Origin: Paractinoplanes ovalisporus
Lineage (GTDB): Bacteria > Actinomycetota > Actinomycetes > Mycobacteriales > Micromonosporaceae
Direction of reading: 5' to 3'
Length of the DNA stretch: 64,000 bases
NCBI RefSeq assembly: GCF_016834655.1
Contig: NZ_JAENHP010000035.1
Span: forward strand, 1-64,000
Shown: positions 24,953 to 34,017 of the stretch, in pieces
Layout of the letters: each line of letters opens with the position of its first letter
Position numbering within the stretch: position 1 is the stretch's first letter
Program-made: the position numbers and the translations under genes
The notes under the pieces: generated by a model
What the model saw: the letters and a program-made list of their open reading frames with translations, nothing else
Told to the model about the DNA's origin: nothing
The model's database searches: none

Positions 24953-27900
24953 ATGACGGAAAGCCGGCTCGAGCAGTGGGAACCGTGGGCTCAGATGCTT
25001 GGCGAGGTTGGCGCCCGGGCGCTGGCCCACGGCCTAGAGGCGACCTCTTTCACGCTGGAGCACATCCGGTGGTTCAACCTGGGTCGCAGCGGCAGCCCGG
25101 TCGCCCTGGTGGTCCGCAAGGACGGCTCGGCGCACGATCAGCTGGTGCTTAAGTTCGTGGATCCACCCCACGTCAACCAAAAGGTGCTGAGCCTGCGCGA
25201 GGCGTGGAACAAGTCCGACCCACAGTTTCGCCAACGGCACCTGGTCGAGGTCGTGGAGCCAGTGGTACAGGCGGGACGGTCGAGCGCGGTCTTCCAGCGG
25301 CTGGCGTACGGCGAGCTGTCGGCTTCCCGGCCGTTGGAGGATCTGCTCGGGATGAAGGGCTTCCGCAAGGCCTGCCAGGTGATCATGCAATCCGTCATCG
25401 CGGAGTGGAACGACAACAGCTGGGAGATCAGCTCGGACCCGCGGCTGGTCACCGTCGGTGCGGTGCTCGGCGCGATGGTGGGCCGCAAGGAACGGCGCGA
25501 CACCGCCGTGGCTTGGGTGCACCGGTACGGCCCCGACCTCGGCGGCACGAACCCAGCCGACCTGCTGACTGGCCCGGAGTCCGGCACCGAGCTGCGCAAG
25601 CTGCTGATCGGCAGGGCGCACGGCGATCTCAACGCCCGCAACATCCTGGTCTCGGGCAAGCCCGGCGACTACGTGCTGATCGACTATGACCGGTTCCGGC
25701 TGAACGCCCCGCTGGCCCGGGATCCGATGCATCTGCTGGTCACGCTGGCGCTCGACGAATGGCAGTACCTGGCGCCCGCGCTGCGTGACGAACTGATCAC
25801 CGTGTTCGTGGATCCACGGGACCGGGCGGCGAGCGAGCGGGTCCGCTATTACCGGGCGGTGTCCGCGGCGACCCGCGACGCGTGCACGTCGAGCGCTCGC
25901 GGCAGCGGCTTCGTCACCGAGTGGAACCAGCAATGCCTGCTGGGATTGGTCGCCGGCGCCCTGCTGCACATCGGGCGCGACCTGAAGAAGAATCGGAAGT
26001 TGACCGCGGGCCAGGAGCGGGAGGCCAAGGTCTGGTGCTACCGGCTCGCCCAGGCGGCGGCCGAACGCTACCGGCGCGAAGCCAAGCCTGCCCCCGTCGT
26101 GGCCAAGCCCCGGCCCAGCGGGCGGGGCGGCCGCGCCAGCCGGCAACAGATGGTGGACCGAGTAGCGGAGAGTGAGTTACTAAGCCGTCGCCTGACCGAC
26201 GGGCCGCCCGGGGTCACCGTCCTGCGCGGCGCCCGCGGCGTCGGGAAGTCGGTCCTACTCGACCGGGTGCTCCACGAGCGCTGGATCGGCGCGCCGACGG
26301 TTGTCCCGCACGAAGTGACCGCGCACTGTCGGCTCGACCTCAGGACCCTGACCGGGTACCTCGAGAAGGTGCTGCGCGGGGGCGTGAAGCAGGAGCGGCC
26401 GGCCGCACCCGCCTCTTTCGTCGCCCTGGAGAATGCGCTGGACGAGCTGGGGGAGCGGCCGGTGGTGATCGCCGTCGACGGCGCCGAGCACCTGCTCGAT
26501 CCCCGATCAGGGCGGCTGGCCGACGTGGACCTCGACGAGGCCCTCGAGATGATCGACCAACACCCCGATCACCGGGTCGTGGTGCTGCTGGCGACGCGCC
26601 GGGAGCTGATCTCGCCGGGGCACCGGTTCTGGCAGCGCCACGGCGCGGAGTTCGGTCTCGACCGGTTGGAACCGCCCGCCTTCCTGGAGTTCTTGGAGGT
26701 GATCGACCCGGACGACATGCTGGGGGTGCGGCGCTCGGACAAACGATGGCAGGGGCACTTCTGGGCCGGAGTGCAGGGTAACCCCCGCAATGCCGAGCTG
26801 CTCTTCGCCACCAAGTTTCTCGATGACCGCTTGAACGTCCGGCGGTTCATCGAGGGGCTGCTTACCGGACCCGCGGACGACGTGCCGGACACCATCGTGC
26901 GGGCGCTGCTCGACTGCCTGACCGAAACGCGAACGGCGGTTCTGGAGGCGGTGGCGGCGCTAAACACGCCGGTCGAGGCGGCCACCATCGTGGCGCTCGG
27001 CCCGGAGTCCGAAGATCCGGAAACCCTGACGGACGCGCTGTCCTGGCTCGAGGCTAGACGGGTGGTCTACCGTTCCGAGGATCGGCGGTACTGGCTGCCG
27101 GAGGACGACGCCGACGTGGTGCTGGAGCGGATGGCGGAGCGTGCCGACGGCGCGGGGCAGCGGGTGGACCTGCTGTGCCGGGCGGCCAACCGCCTGACCA
27201 AGCTGCGGACCAGGAAGCCCGCCGAGGTCGGCGACCTTCGGATCCATTTCGCGGAACTCGGTGCGTTGCTGCGCGCCGGTCAGTGGCGGTCGGCGTACTC
27301 CGTCGTCGAGGGCATCGATAGGATCGTCGGCCCGTGGAACGCCCGCCACCTGCTGCTGGAGCAGCGAACGACGCTGCATGAGCAGCTCGGGGACGCGCAC
27401 CTGGAGATGTGCAACGACATCGCGCTCGGCGAGATCCACCGGGCTCAGGGCCGCTTCGCCGAGGCCGACCAGGCGTTCGGCCGCGCGCTGGGCAGTGCCA
27501 AGGCCCGCGGCGACGACCGCAATCGGCTGCGGATTTACGTAGACTTTGCCTCGCTCAACCTGACGTTCCACCGCACCGTGGAGGCGGCGGGCTACTACGA
27601 GCTGGCGCGTGACGAGGCCACCCGCCGCGGCGACCTGGTGACCCGGATGGGCGCGCTGGAAGGGCTGGCCGACTGCCACCGCCGGCACGGGGGCTTCCGG
27701 GCGGCGATGGGGCTGGCGCTCGAGGCGTTGAGCGTACCGTCGCTGGAGGGCTTCTCGCGCCGCGCGACCGACCGTGCCTTCGCCGCCACCCGTGTCGCGG
27801 CCCTGCGCACCAAGCTCGCCCGGTGGTACTCGGAGACCGGCAAGTGCGAGGACGCCCGCCGGTTACTCGCCGTCGCGGCGCAGGAGGGCGGGGCCTCGCT

Positions 27901-28474
27901 CGCGGCCGGCCTCGTCGTTGAGGCCGACCTGCTGTTCGACGAGAAGAAGTTCGACCGGGTCGAGCCGCTCGCCAGCCGCGCCGTCGCGCTGGCTCGGGAA
28001 TTGGACGACCTCGTCGTGCTGACCGCGGCCCGCACGACGCTGGGCGTGCTGGCGTTGCGCGACGGCCGGTTTGATTCGGCTGGCAAGGAGATCCGCCGGT
28101 TGAGTCACTACCCCCGCCCGAGAGGCGGGTCGCTGATCATCCCGGCGATGTCGGCGCTGGTCGAGCGGGGCCTCGGCAGGGCATCGAGGGCGGCCTTCGA
28201 GGCCCTGCACGACGAGGCGCGGGAGCGGATCGGGTCGGATTCGGACGACTTCGCCGCCTACGACTTCCTGGCCTTCGCGCTGTGCGGGCTTGCGCTGGAC
28301 GGCGCCGGCGGCCTCGAGTCGGCCGTGGCCGCCGTGCGCGACGCACGTGCCGCGCAGCATGATCCGGCTCCGGCGCTCGTCGACCGGATGGTGGTGTTGG
28401 TGGAGGCGCTGGACGCGACCGGCCGGCCGCGCGGGCAGCTGCGGCCGGTCCTCGCGGCGCTACCGGGCGGCTGA
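24953..28474 (+). CDS. Kinase-like / STAND ATPase / TPR fusion protein
   Basis: 1173-aa multidomain signalling protein. Residues about 1-370 are a phosphotransferase fold with RAHGDLNARNILVSGK (catalytic Asp and Asn, as in aminoglycoside kinases) and YVLIDYDRF (metal Asp). Residues about 400-700 are a STAND/AAA ATPase: LRGARGVGKSVLLDRVL (Walker A), VVIAVDGAEHLLD (Walker B) and VVVLLATRRELIS. The last roughly 450 residues are TPR-like helices (ALGEIHRAQGRFAEADQAFG and similar). It recalls the actinobacterial TCAD/STAND conflict systems described from comparative genomics. The ATG at 24953 follows GGGGAAAGGCGAGG. The end overlaps the convergent regulator gene by 15 bp. Confidence 0.75.
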   Translation: MTESRLEQWEPWAQMLGEVGARALAHGLEATSFTLEHIRWFNLGRSGSPVALVVRKDGSAHDQLVLKFVDPPHVNQKVLSLREAWNKSDPQFRQRHLVEVVEPVVQAGRSSAVFQRLAYGELSASRPLEDLLGMKGFRKACQVIMQSVIAEWNDNSWEISSDPRLVTVGAVLGAMVGRKERRDTAVAWVHRYGPDLGGTNPADLLTGPESGTELRKLLIGRAHGDLNARNILVSGKPGDYVLIDYDRFRLNAPLARDPMHLLVTLALDEWQYLAPALRDELITVFVDPRDRAASERVRYYRAVSAATRDACTSSARGSGFVTEWNQQCLLGLVAGALLHIGRDLKKNRKLTAGQEREAKVWCYRLAQAAAERYRREAKPAPVVAKPRPSGRGGRASRQQMVDRVAESELLSRRLTDGPPGVTVLRGARGVGKSVLLDRVLHERWIGAPTVVPHEVTAHCRLDLRTLTGYLEKVLRGGVKQERPAAPASFVALENALDELGERPVVIAVDGAEHLLDPRSGRLADVDLDEALEMIDQHPDHRVVVLLATRRELISPGHRFWQRHGAEFGLDRLEPPAFLEFLEVIDPDDMLGVRRSDKRWQGHFWAGVQGNPRNAELLFATKFLDDRLNVRRFIEGLLTGPADDVPDTIVRALLDCLTETRTAVLEAVAALNTPVEAATIVALGPESEDPETLTDALSWLEARRVVYRSEDRRYWLPEDDADVVLERMAERADGAGQRVDLLCRAANRLTKLRTRKPAEVGDLRIHFAELGALLRAGQWRSAYSVVEGIDRIVGPWNARHLLLEQRTTLHEQLGDAHLEMCNDIALGEIHRAQGRFAEADQAFGRALGSAKARGDDRNRLRIYVDFASLNLTFHRTVEAAGYYELARDEATRRGDLVTRMGALEGLADCHRRHGGFRAAMGLALEALSVPSLEGFSRRATDRAFAATRVAALRTKLARWYSETGKCEDARRLLAVAAQEGGASLAAGLVVEADLLFDEKKFDRVEPLASRAVALARELDDLVVLTAARTTLGVLALRDGRFDSAGKEIRRLSHYPRPRGGSLIIPAMSALVERGLGRASRAAFEALHDEARERIGSDSDDFAAYDFLAFALCGLALDGAGGLESAVAAVRDARAAQHDPAPALVDRMVVLVEALDATGRPRGQLRPVLAALPGG

Positions 28475-29080
28475 GGGGTCGACCGTCCGCAGCAGCCCCT
28501 GCTGTTGCGCCTTCATGATGGCCTGAAGCCGGTTCGCCGCGCCCATCCTGCGGTAAACGTCCTGCAACAGCCGGAACATGGCCCGCTCGGAATAGCCGAC
28601 CCGCTCGGCGAGCTGCGCGACCGTACCGCCGGCCGCGAGCGCTTCCAGCCACGACACCTGGTCGGTGGTCAGGGTGCCGCCAGCGGCGCCGGTGGTGGCC
28701 GCCGCGATCCCGGCCGCCACCGCGACCGGCATGAGCACCTGGCCGTCGAGCACCGCCTCGATCGTCCGCAGCAGGGTGCCGCCGGTGGCCGCCCGGGACA
28801 GCACCGCCCGGGCGCCCGCCCGCACCGCGTGGGCGCCGAGCGGGCCGTTCTCGTCGTCGAGCAGGACCACCACCCGGTGGCCGCCGGCGACGAGTCGATG
28901 GATCGGCTCCCAGTGGTGCGGGGCCGCCACGGTCATCACGACGACGGCGGATTCCCGGCTGTTCGCCCACCCCAGCAGGTCGGCGGGTGCCTCCGCCGCC
29001 ATGTGGGCGGTGGCCAGCGCGTGCACGACCCCTTCCGCGAACATCGGCAGCGGGTCCATTACGGCGATTTCGACCGGCAC
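28460..29080 (-). CDS. LuxR/NarL-type regulator with receiver-like domain
   Basis: 206 aa. The N-terminal half is a receiver-like fold (PVEIAVMDPLPMFAEGVVHA; VVVLLDDENGPLGAHAVRAGARAVLS), but the usual Asp-Asp and phosphoacceptor pattern is degenerate. The C-terminal half is a LuxR-type HTH (LTTDQVSWLEALAAGGTVAQ, then LAERVGYSERAMFRLLQDVY). The GTG at 29080 has GGAAG upstream and gives the standard response-regulator N-terminus. Starts further up (29119, 29188) lack sites. Convergent with the kinase-STAND gene, overlapping its 3' end; probably the transcription factor of that locus (inference). Confidence 0.75.
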   Translation of the reverse strand: MPVEIAVMDPLPMFAEGVVHALATAHMAAEAPADLLGWANSRESAVVVMTVAAPHHWEPIHRLVAGGHRVVVLLDDENGPLGAHAVRAGARAVLSRAATGGTLLRTIEAVLDGQVLMPVAVAAGIAAATTGAAGGTLTTDQVSWLEALAAGGTVAQLAERVGYSERAMFRLLQDVYRRMGAANRLQAIMKAQQQGLLRTVDPSAAR

Positions 29081-29266
29081 GGGCGCCCGGCTTCCTTCCT
29101 CACGGGCGGAACAGGCCATCAGCGTAGGTGGCGTGGATCGAGGTGACGACCCCCGATCGTATGGCAGCAACCTGTCATCCGAAGTCATAACTATGCCGGG
29201 ACAACGTCGTGGACCCGCGTCCCCGCCGCTCCCTACCGTCGAGACCAGGCGGCAGAGGAGGACATC

Positions 29267-29533
29267 GTGGTCTACGACGACGATCCCGCGGAGCCGGTCT
29301 ACATCCCGGTCTACGACGAGGATCGACCCGACGATCCCGCACTGGTGTTCCCGCCGAGAACCCAGGACGAGTACGACCTGATCGCTGAGATGGCCAGCGA
29401 ATACGAGGAGTGGGACGCGCTGCGCATCCACAGCGAACTGATGCGGGAAGGGGCCGAGGTGGAGCTCGGAGCGGTGCGCTACGTCGTGGCCGAACTCGAG
29501 GAGCGGGAAGCGGGCTTCGAGCAGGGGTTCTGA
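29267..29533 (+). CDS. Small acidic protein
   Basis: 88 aa, very acidic (VYDDDPAEPVYIPVYDEDRP at the start; ASEYEEWDALRIHSELM in the middle). The GTG at 29267 has a strong GAGGAGG site. It is divergent from the LuxR-type gene. No family recognised. The helical C-terminal half could bind a partner. Possibly part of the same signalling locus. Confidence 0.65.
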   Translation: MVYDDDPAEPVYIPVYDEDRPDDPALVFPPRTQDEYDLIAEMASEYEEWDALRIHSELMREGAEVELGAVRYVVAELEEREAGFEQGF

Positions 29534-29852
29534 CGAGCGTTCCGGCGGAAGCCGGCGGCCAGCTTCGCCCAACTCGGACCGTGCCGGCAGGCTGCTGCCC
29601 GCCGCCGCGGACGAGTTCTTCGCCGCCCGCCGCCCGCCGCCTGACGCCGCCGGGCCGCTCCGGCTCGAAGGCCGGCTGGAGGCGATACGCCTGGCCGCCG
29701 GTAGCTGGCCTGGCGCCGCGCGTGAGACCCGCACGACACGGCAGCGTGCTCCCAGTCGCCACCACCTCCTTATACGTTCCCATCACCGACCTTGAACCGG
29801 GCGTACGAGGCCGTACCCGAGACGATCAAGTACAACGGCGAATGAAAGGTGT

Positions 29853-30689
29853 TCAGTTCCGGAGTCGAATCTGGTAAGCAATCTTGACGGAAACATGAGG
29901 ACCGCCACCGTAATCGACCGTCGGTTCGACGTCGAGGACTTGGCATAGGACATGCCCCGTGTTATTCCGGAAAACCGCGATGTCGCCAATACCTACTTTG
30001 GCAAAGTGGCTGCCGTAATCCAGTGCGTCCGGGTCGTCTATTTCGTCGAACTTCCTTGCGTACCGAGCAAGGGCCACCACGCCGGGGTGTCCCGCGTTCG
30101 CATACACCGAGTCGGCACCACAAGTCCCCCAGCGCGTATTCCAGCATGGTGAGTCGATGCTCTCATCGACGGAGAAAACGTACTGTCCACCATTTTGCGT
30201 GTGGTCGAACTTTGCGACCCCTTCGAGGCCGTTCCGGCGAAGGAAGAAGCCCTCGAAGCGGGCGGTGATTAACTCCAACTCATCTCGGAAGTCGGCGTCG
30301 AAATCCCAGCAATGGATACCATTGTCAACCAGGGCCCGCCAGCCCAACCGGTATACCTGAGGGTTAATATCGTATCTGCCAATGTATACGTCCGATACTC
30401 CCGCTCCGGCCAAAAGGTCCGCGCAAGGGACCCGGCCGGTGCGCGAATTGGAGCAAGGCTCCAGAGTGGTGAACGCCGTTGCGCCATGAAGGCTGATACC
30501 CTGATCGTTCGCCTTTTTGAGCGCGACCTGCTCGGCGTGTAATCCGCCTGGCATCTCCCCGCGGGAGCCGGAGCACAGAACTTCTAGGTTGCGCGCGATG
30601 ACTACTCCGACGCGCGGCTGGCCCTCGGGTGATTTAAGTGCCTCATCCACGGCGAGGCGCATGAACCGCCTGCGAAATTCTGCATCCAC
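29853..30689 (-). CDS. RibD-type deaminase with an unfamiliar C-terminal domain
   Basis: 278 aa. Residues about 1-165 are a RibD/cytidine-deaminase fold: GGLHAEQVALKKA (zinc His, catalytic Glu), TTLEPCSNSRTGRVPCADLL (zinc Cys pair in RibD spacing), YDINPQVYRLGWRALVDNGI. In place of the RibD reductase there is a roughly 110-residue C-terminal domain with CWNTRWGTCGADSVYANAG and a beta-rich end (VSVKIAYQIRL). No riboflavin genes are nearby. Possibly a nucleotide- or base-modifying effector, perhaps in defence. The GTG at 30689 is chosen; ATG 30662 is possible. Codon use is AT-richer than the flanks. Confidence 0.7.
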   Translation of the reverse strand: MDAEFRRRFMRLAVDEALKSPEGQPRVGVVIARNLEVLCSGSRGEMPGGLHAEQVALKKANDQGISLHGATAFTTLEPCSNSRTGRVPCADLLAGAGVSDVYIGRYDINPQVYRLGWRALVDNGIHCWDFDADFRDELELITARFEGFFLRRNGLEGVAKFDHTQNGGQYVFSVDESIDSPCWNTRWGTCGADSVYANAGHPGVVALARYARKFDEIDDPDALDYGSHFAKVGIGDIAVFRNNTGHVLCQVLDVEPTVDYGGGPHVSVKIAYQIRLRN

Positions 30690-30990
30690 TTCGCCATCAT
30701 CTCATAATCGAGAGCGCGGGTCGAAGCAATGCGATCACTGATCGAGTAAGATGTATTCTTTAAGGCGCGTTTATCATGGCATGAAATCGCAGGGCCGACT
30801 GCTGCAACGGCTCGCAATCGCCGCCAAAGCAACGCGCTCATTTGCCGCCGTCCGTGTTTGACGGTGCAATGCTTCGCCTTTGACGAGCGGTTCAGCGTTG
30901 GGCGAGCGCCTCGTTGACCATTGCGCGCTGAGCGACGGCAACCCGGGGCCGCGCTGACCAGCCGATGGCCATGATCCATGACGTGGCTCG
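30690..30990. other. Intergenic, no gene seen
   Basis: 301 bp between the deaminase start and the hydrolase stop. Frames through it have poor codon character. No clear hairpin or promoter could be picked out by eye. Confidence 0.4.
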
Positions 30991-31836
30991 TCAGCGGGTC
31001 AGGAGTACTGCCTGGAGGAATTCCTCCGGTTGCTCGATGTGGCCGAAGTGCCCGCTGTCCGGCAGGACGACCAGGTTGGAGCCGGAGATGCCGGAGTGCA
31101 GCATCCCCGCCCAAGGCTGGCCACCGATGAAGTCCTTCGCCCCGGCGATCACGACGGTCGGGGCTAAGATCTCGGCCAGCCGGGGCCGCAGGTCGAACGG
31201 CGCCGGGTCTTCCGCACCGGCTGGTTCCGACCAGACTCGCAGATCCTTAACGAACTGGGCGAATTCCGCACGGCGGGCCCAGTAGTCGGCGAAGTAGACC
31301 GGGATGGTAATTCGCAGCCCTGCGCTGAATCCCTCGTCGTCTGTGGCTGATTCCGCCTCGTGGAACGCCGCAGGGATGGCGGCGGCCTCGGGAACGTCCG
31401 GGTAGCGGTTGGGATAGGCGGCCACTCCGGCCATCGCCGCGGCCCAGAAGTCCGGTCCCGTGACCGGCGAGGTGTCGTAGAGGATGAGGCCGGCGATCCG
31501 ATCCGGGTTCTCGAGCGCATAGCGTAGGGCGACGAAACCGCCGTACGAGTGGCCGAGGACGTGCACCCGCGGCTCGGCGAGGTGGTCGATCAGGGCAGTG
31601 AAGTAACGAACATAGGTGTCGAGCACGTACCCGGCTGGGTCGGCGAGGCGGTCGGAGGTGCCGGTGCCGATCGGTTCGAGGTAGACCATGGTGAAATGCC
31701 GCTCGAGCTCGGCCGACCGTAGGTAGCCGGCGTCCATGCCCGGACCGCCGGAATGCGCGACACACACCGGTCCTTGGCCGGCCACATGGTAGACCTGCCT
31801 CACACCGTCGACGGTGAACTCGTGGGTCGAACTCAA
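30991..31836 (-). CDS. Alpha/beta hydrolase (proline iminopeptidase-like)
   Basis: 281 aa. VCVAHSGGPGMDAGYL is the oxyanion HGGPG-type motif of the proline iminopeptidase/epoxide-hydrolase group. VLGHSYGGFVALRYA holds the nucleophile Ser, and LPDSGHFGHIEQPEEF the catalytic His with its usual surroundings. Cytoplasmic, no signal. The TTG at 31836 has GGAG six to seven nt upstream. Stands alone. Substrate unknown; ordinary accessory metabolism is likely. Confidence 0.8.
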   Translation of the reverse strand: MSSTHEFTVDGVRQVYHVAGQGPVCVAHSGGPGMDAGYLRSAELERHFTMVYLEPIGTGTSDRLADPAGYVLDTYVRYFTALIDHLAEPRVHVLGHSYGGFVALRYALENPDRIAGLILYDTSPVTGPDFWAAAMAGVAAYPNRYPDVPEAAAIPAAFHEAESATDDEGFSAGLRITIPVYFADYWARRAEFAQFVKDLRVWSEPAGAEDPAPFDLRPRLAEILAPTVVIAGAKDFIGGQPWAGMLHSGISGSNLVVLPDSGHFGHIEQPEEFLQAVLLTR

Positions 31837-31980
31837 GACGCGTCTCCGATCCAGTTTGAGCGAGTCGCTCCCGATTCAGTGATCCTGCTGGGGAGGGTAC
31901 GCACGGAGGCGGGTCGGCGGACAGAAGCTGCCGCGAGCAGTACAACTCCGGATCCGGATCTGCCGCAGACAAGGCGCGCG

Positions 31981-32004
31981 CCGGGCTACCGGACTCGAAC
32001 CGGC
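31981..32004 (-). other. tRNA 3'-end-like fragment (possible att scar)
   Basis: On the minus strand GCCGG-TTCGAGT-CCGGT forms a perfect tRNA T-arm (7-nt loop matching TTCRANY, five paired bases with one G-T), followed by AGCCCGG as a 7-nt acceptor half. No D-arm, anticodon arm or 5' acceptor half exists upstream, so it is not a tRNA gene. Such 3' fragments are what tRNA-targeting integrases leave as attachment sites. The rest of 31837-32151 shows nothing else. Confidence 0.4.
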
Positions 32005-32151
32005 TCATACCTCGCGGTCGTCAGCACAGAAGCGCCGATAACGGACTTTCCCATCCGCCTTTCCCGGCGTGCCGCACTAGGCTGGTCGCCGACCAGCAAC
32101 GATGCATGAGAGGCTTCTGTGCGTGCGCTCTCTTGCCGCGGCGAGAGGCCG

Positions 32152-32625
32152 TTACCGCGCTCGGTTCCAGAGTGGCAACCCCATCGAAGCGTCTAAGACG
32201 GCTCGCTCAAGTGCCACTGCGGCCTGCCGGTCCGCGGTTGTCGCCCATCGGATGTGTAGGTCGGACCACCGTAGAGCGTCTTGGGCCCACACCGCAGCGC
32301 GCTTCTGCCGGCCCGCGAGGAGTTGCTCAAGGTGCTCTTGCACGAAGGCCACATCGGCGAGCGCACGGTCCAGTACGGCTTCTCCGAGGCCGCTTACGGC
32401 TCCCTTGCCTCGGCGATACACCGTCAGCCGTCCCCGAACGCCTTGCCCACGACGCTCGCCGGCCATCCCGACGTAGACCAAAGCGCCGTGCTGCCCCTGC
32501 CGAGCGAGGTAAACACCGGGCAGGCGCGGCGCGGACGTTGCTGCATCGTGGAACGGCAGCCACGGTGACCAATCTGCGAGTGGAGCTAAAGGATCGCTGG
32601 TAAACACCGAAACAGCATGCCGCAA
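32152..32625 (-). CDS. GIY-YIG-like nuclease domain protein
   Basis: 157 aa. LPGVYLARQGQHGALVYVGM and RRGQGVRGRLTVYRRG reproduce the GIY-YIG pattern (GVYL...VYVG, then an Arg helix). FVQEHLEQLLAGRQKRAAVW and ALERAVLD contain the later acidic residues. Known fold role: metal-dependent DNA cleavage in repair, homing or restriction. No extra domain. TTG 32625 is the first start in frame; GTG 32607 would shorten it by 6 residues. Isolated among unrelated genes. Confidence 0.6.
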   Translation of the reverse strand: MRHAVSVFTSDPLAPLADWSPWLPFHDAATSAPRLPGVYLARQGQHGALVYVGMAGERRGQGVRGRLTVYRRGKGAVSGLGEAVLDRALADVAFVQEHLEQLLAGRQKRAAVWAQDALRWSDLHIRWATTADRQAAVALERAVLDASMGLPLWNRAR

Positions 32626-32969
32626 CCATCTTCGCCAGAGCTTGCGCCAGACACATTCATTTGCCGCCGAGCGGGCGCGCTAGCAGAGTCATCGGCTCAC
32701 GTTCCGTGGTGGAGCCTTCTGTCGTCTATCTGCATCCACATGAGCTTGCCCACGCTGATACGACGATCGTCTGCCACGCACCGGGTGACGTCCTTTTGTC
32801 CGAAGGGCGCGGAGGACAACACCGTTTGGCGAAGGATTGTGACGGTTTGGTGGCGGCCATTCGGCGATGGTAGTTACAGAATGCAGGCGTGAACGATGGA
32901 GGATCATGAAGCAGGTCTGTCGGCGCTCTTGCCTCACCATCACGCTCCTTCAATTTGGAGGCGGCAACG
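32626..32969. other. Intergenic with one doubtful short frame
   Basis: 344 bp between divergent genes. A plus-strand frame 32706-32873 (55 aa from GTG, containing VVYLHPHELAHADTTIVCHA) has moderately coding-like codons but no good ribosome-binding site and no recognised family. I do not count it as a gene. The GGAGG at about 32957 belongs to the next gene. Confidence 0.3.
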
Positions 32970-33554
32970 ATGCCCCGCTCTTCGATCGGCCCTGAAGAGG
33001 TCACCGCCCCAGCCCCAGACACGCAGCTGTTCCGGTCATCACCGGCATGGATGTTCCTCGTCATCTTCGTCGCGGCGATACCCGCCGCGACCGCTGCGAT
33101 CTTGCTGCTCGGCCTGCTGGACGGTGATAGCGCCAGCTGGCGCCGGATCGGCGAGGCGGTGGGAGAATCGGTGCCGTACTGCCTGCTCATTGCCGCCGGG
33201 GCGGCATGGCAGATCCGGCGTCGGCGTACCTGGGTGCGGATCTCTTCCGGCGGTATCGAACTGGCGGCGGACGGGGGTGACCCGATCCTGCTCGACTGGT
33301 CCGAGACGTCTTCCGCGCAGGTGCGCCGCCGCGGGTTGTGGGCCGTCCTCGACGTCGTCCCCACCGACCCCGATTCTGTCCGCAGTACCGACCCGCACCG
33401 GGACCTGCCGCGGTTGCGCGATACTGCGGACGGGACAGCCTTTACTGTCCCGGTTGGCAGTCTGCGGCCTGGCCCAGCAGCTTTGCGGTCCGCGCTCGTC
33501 CGCCACCTGCCCACCAACCCGCTTGAAGACGACCAGCAGGGGGAGCCGCGGTGA
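32970..33554 (+). CDS. Membrane protein with PH-like cytoplasmic domain
   Basis: 194 aa: a short N-terminus, two hydrophobic helices (WMFLVIFVAAIPAATAAILL and the VPYCLLIAAGAAWQI region), then a soluble part starting WVRISSGGIELAADGGDPIL, typical of bacterial PH-like membrane-attached domains. The ATG at 32970 has GGAGG upstream. The stop overlaps the next GTG (GTGA), so it forms a two-gene unit with the following small membrane protein. Function unknown. Confidence 0.7.
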   Translation: MPRSSIGPEEVTAPAPDTQLFRSSPAWMFLVIFVAAIPAATAAILLLGLLDGDSASWRRIGEAVGESVPYCLLIAAGAAWQIRRRRTWVRISSGGIELAADGGDPILLDWSETSSAQVRRRGLWAVLDVVPTDPDSVRSTDPHRDLPRLRDTADGTAFTVPVGSLRPGPAALRSALVRHLPTNPLEDDQQGEPR

Positions 33555-33781
33555 CTGTCCGGAAGCGGTCGTGGCTGGAAATAACGCAGACACCCGCGTG
33601 GGGGTTTAGTCTGGGCGGATTGTGGCTGGTCATCGCCGTGTTGCAATGGGTAGCGCTGGTGGGCGACGACGAGTACGGGGCGCGAAGCGTCATTTTCGGC
33701 GTGGTAGCAACGCTGGCCGCGATCCTCTACTTGGGTCAGGCGTTTATGCGATTACGACGGAATCGACTCGGCCCTCGGTGA
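33551..33781 (+). CDS. Small two-TM membrane protein
   Basis: 76 aa with two hydrophobic helices (GFSLGGLWLVIAVLQWVALV; VIFGVVATLAAILYLGQAFM) and a basic C-terminus (RLRRNRLGPR). Translationally coupled to the preceding PH-like membrane protein through a GTGA overlap. No family recognised. Likely its membrane partner. Confidence 0.65.
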   Translation: MTVRKRSWLEITQTPAWGFSLGGLWLVIAVLQWVALVGDDEYGARSVIFGVVATLAAILYLGQAFMRLRRNRLGPR

Positions 33782-34017
33782 CAGTCTCGCAGCGCTTAGC
33801 CAGGGGCGCGGTTACTGAACCTACGAAGTGTCGTCCCTTCTTAGAATGCCTCCGTAACCGACATGGCCGTGCTCATTCGGCATGGCCGTCCTGATCTGCC
33901 ACGAGTCGCGCATGAGCGGGCTCGGTAAGCGGGACAGGACCTGCGGGGCGGGGCATCTTTCTAAACGCTTACGTTTTGGTGGCAGCCGGCCGGAGTAGAC
34001 GTGTGCCAGGATTTCGC

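Noticed and set aside
32706..32873. Plus-strand 55-aa frame
   Set aside because: Some coding-like codons but no ribosome-binding site, family or neighbour support.
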